Of a DNA stretch of 64,000 nucleotides, positions 62,530-64,000 are shown piece after piece (within the stretch, counting starts at the first letter, position 1; each line of letters starts with the position of its first letter). This stretch comes from DASVBE01 sp963770375 (GTDB taxonomy: Bacteria; Actinomycetota; Actinomycetes; Streptosporangiales; Streptosporangiaceae). The notes under the pieces were generated by a model that did not search any database, was not told where the DNA came from, and worked only from the letters and a program-made list of their open reading frames with translations. The stretch spans positions 434,001-498,000 of the forward strand of contig CAVYPM010000028.1 of NCBI GenBank assembly GCA_963770375.1. The letters run 5' to 3'. The translations under genes were made by a program, and so were the position numbers.

Positions 62530-63516
62530 TCAGCCTGCCGCCGTGACGCAGTCCGCGAGCACTGCGGGTGAGATGTTCCCGCCGGACAGCATGAGCGCGG
62601 TGACACCGCTGATCGCGCCGATTCTCCGGTCCATGATGGCCGCCAGCCCTACCGCGGCCGACGGCTCCACGACGACCTTGAGCGTCAGCACCAGTTCGCG
62701 CACCGCAGTGCGGATCGCCGCCTCGCTCACGGTGACGATCCGGACGTCCGCCGAGCGGATCATGTCGAAGTTCAGGCGGCCGGGCCGGGGGGCGGTCAGC
62801 CCGTCGGCGATCGTCGGCGGATGGTCCACTTCCGTCGGCTCGCCGGCCTCCAGCGAGCGCACGATCGTCGGCACCAGGTCCGGTTGCACACCGACGATCT
62901 CGATCGCCCGCCCGGCCGTCTCGGCCGCGAGGATGGCCCCGGCGAGCAGACCGCCGCCCGAGCACGGCACGACAAGCCGCTCGGTACCGGGCTCCTGCTC
63001 CAGCAGCTCAAGCGTGGCGGTGGCGGCCCCGGCCACGACATAGGGATCATCGAAGGGGTGCACGAACGTGTATCCGTGCTGATCTTGCAGTTGCGCAGCG
63101 CGGCGGAACGCACCGGCCGCGTCCAGAACACCCTCTTGCACCACCGTGCCACCCAGCGCCCGCACGGCGTCCACCTTGGCCGGCACAGCGCCCTCCGGCA
63201 TCACCACCGTGACCCCGGCGCCCAGCGTGTGCCCGGCGAAAGCCAGCCCGAGCGCGGCGTTGCCCGCGCTCACGGTCAGCAAGCCGCCGGCGAGCGCCTC
63301 CGGGGGCAGCATGCGGACCCGGTTGAGCGCACCGCGCACCTTGAACGACCCGGTCAGCTGCAGGCACTCGGCCTTGGCCACCAGAGGGCAGCTGGCCCGC
63401 TCATCGAGGGCCATCGAGCGAAGGGCCGGCGTACGGACCACCACGCCCCGCAGGTATTCCTGCGCGCTCAGCACATCGTCAGGCCGCGGCCGCGGCACTG
63501 CCTGCACGCCCGTCAC
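62530..63516 (-). CDS. PLP-dependent threonine/serine dehydratase-like enzyme
   Basis: 328 residues. VAKAECLQLTGSFKVRGALN has the PLP-binding lysine, LTVSAGNAALGLAFAGHTLG replaces the usual SSGNHAQG (SAGNAALG), and LVVPCSGGGLLAGAILAAET is the phosphate-binding glycine loop. ALMLSGGNISPAVLADCV is the typical end. No C-terminal ACT domain, so it is of the catabolic, unregulated kind. With the proline-racemase-like neighbour it suggests amino-acid degradation. Confidence 0.9.
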   Translation of the reverse strand: MTGVQAVPRPRPDDVLSAQEYLRGVVVRTPALRSMALDERASCPLVAKAECLQLTGSFKVRGALNRVRMLPPEALAGGLLTVSAGNAALGLAFAGHTLGAGVTVVMPEGAVPAKVDAVRALGGTVVQEGVLDAAGAFRRAAQLQDQHGYTFVHPFDDPYVVAGAATATLELLEQEPGTERLVVPCSGGGLLAGAILAAETAGRAIEIVGVQPDLVPTIVRSLEAGEPTEVDHPPTIADGLTAPRPGRLNFDMIRSADVRIVTVSEAAIRTAVRELVLTLKVVVEPSAAVGLAAIMDRRIGAISGVTALMLSGGNISPAVLADCVTAAG

Positions 63517-63698
63517 TGCCCCTCCGCGTTCACCGTACCGACCACGCGCGACCAGCTAATGCCCTGACCTGGGTGGGCGCACTTTGGACTTCTTGCGGGC
63601 CCCGCGACTGGCGATGCCCGTGCAGGCGCTTGTACGCCCTGCGACTCGCCATGTTCGCAGCTGTCATACAGTCCCCACCGTGGCCCTCGGCGCGCCAC

Positions 63699-63769
63699 GC
63701 GGTCCGCTGGGTTCGAACCAAGGACTTCTCGCTTGTAAGGCGAGTGCTCTACCGCTGAGCTATGCACCC
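63699..63769 (-). pseudogene. tRNA-Val(TAC)-like gene with a broken 3' half
   Basis: Read on the minus strand from 63769: acceptor 5' side GGGTGCA, D arm GCTCAGCGGTAGAGC, anticodon arm CTCGCCTTACAAGCGAG (anticodon TAC) and a T-loop TTCGAAC are all normal. The T stem has a mismatch and the 3' acceptor (expected TGCACCC) is absent; GGACCGC stands there. It is a damaged or truncated tRNA, or a misassembled one. The rest of the gap 63517-63868 shows no other gene. Confidence 0.6.
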
Positions 63770-63868
63770 GTGATCGGCCGCGCTGCGGCGGCGATCCGGG
63801 ACAGCGTACCTCCCGGCGCGGTCTGCCGGGGAGGTGCGCCGGCACCGCCAGTGTGCATATCATTGACT

Positions 63869-64000
63869 ATGGCAACTAGTTCTGTGCTCCAGTCAACTAC
63901 ATCCGCGGCAGAAGACAGGGTCGCCGCCGTCCGGCAGTTCAGCCGCTACTACACCAACGTTCTCGGCCTCCTGCAGGAAGGCCTCCTGGACACCGAGTTC
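63869..64000 (+). CDS. MarR-like regulator, probably MarR-GNAT fusion (5' end only)
   Basis: 44 codons from the ATG at 63869 to the window end: MATSSVLQSTTSAAEDRVAA then VRQFSRYYTNVLGLLQEGLL DTEF. This start is characteristic of bifunctional MarR helix-turn-helix/GNAT acetyltransferase proteins (V-R-x-F-x-R-x-Y-T...LL-x-G-L-L-x-T). No stop is reached, so the gene continues outside. The family call rests on this short stretch. Confidence 0.6.
   Translation, partial: MATSSVLQSTTSAAEDRVAAVRQFSRYYTNVLGLLQEGLLDTEF

Overview
This window looks like chromosomal DNA from a soil-type, very GC-rich actinomycete (Actinomycetota). GTG starts are frequent, and families typical of that phylum recur: luciferase-like F420-type oxidoreductases, SCO4226-like and DUF1028 proteins, an EthA-like Baeyer-Villiger monooxygenase, LuxR and MarR regulators, and a TIR-NACHT-WD40 giant. 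I see no transposase, integrase, CRISPR array or rRNA. Gene order is mostly a patchwork of one- to four-gene operons on both strands.

Layout. 1-10.2 kb: the end of an NHL-repeat protein, a methyltransferase, a PHP-domain protein, small unknowns, an AraC regulator, a response regulator, a beta-helix (pectate-lyase-like) protein, a secreted trypsin-like protease, a GNAT acetyltransferase and an aminoglycoside-kinase-like protein. The GNAT gene is flanked by a 119-bp direct repeat. 10.2-15.6 kb: a molybdenum hydroxylase operon (FAD, 2Fe-2S and molybdopterin subunits) translationally coupled to an HD-GYP/LuxR regulator. 15.6-28.4 kb: small enzymes and unknowns, two flavin amine oxidases, a RidA-DUF1028 pair, a redoxin, a second APH-like kinase, a decayed LuxR-type gene and an aminotransferase. 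28.4-34.8 kb: a DapA-family lyase, an amidase, a TetR-EamA efflux unit with tandem palindromic operators, a methyltransferase and an EthA-like monooxygenase. 34.8-42.5 kb: an MFS exporter overlapping a P-loop/TPR protein, then an SLC13-type permease, an alpha/beta hydrolase and an F420-type oxidoreductase.

42.6-48.4 kb holds the most striking gene: a single 1,946-residue protein. In order it carries a TIR domain, a calcineurin-like phosphoesterase fold that has lost most metal ligands, an unassigned segment, a NACHT NTPase, pentapeptide repeats and 15 WD40 repeats. A perfect 11-bp inverted repeat overlaps its likely start codon. This architecture suggests an NLR-like sensor, possibly anti-phage or self-regulatory. 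Downstream and convergent is a coupled four-gene operon (amidohydrolase, a TIM-barrel protein of a family often labelled abortive infection, SRPBCC, LLM oxidoreductase).

52.5-64 kb: a Tat-exported metallo-beta-lactamase-fold enzyme divergent from a MarR regulator, a universal stress protein divergent from a second MarR regulator (both intergenic regions carry palindromes), a FAH-family enzyme divergent from a coupled DAO-type oxidase plus homocysteine methyltransferase, alpha/beta hydrolases (one fused to LuxR), a GlcG-like protein, a proline-racemase-family enzyme, a threonine-dehydratase-like enzyme, a tRNA-Val-like gene with a broken 3' half, and the start of a MarR/GNAT-type gene.

Caution on sequence quality: about a dozen genes are broken by small indels, several in short G/C homopolymers, while both halves keep normal family motifs. 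I read most of these as uncorrected sequencing or assembly errors rather than real pseudogenes, and I mark each location.
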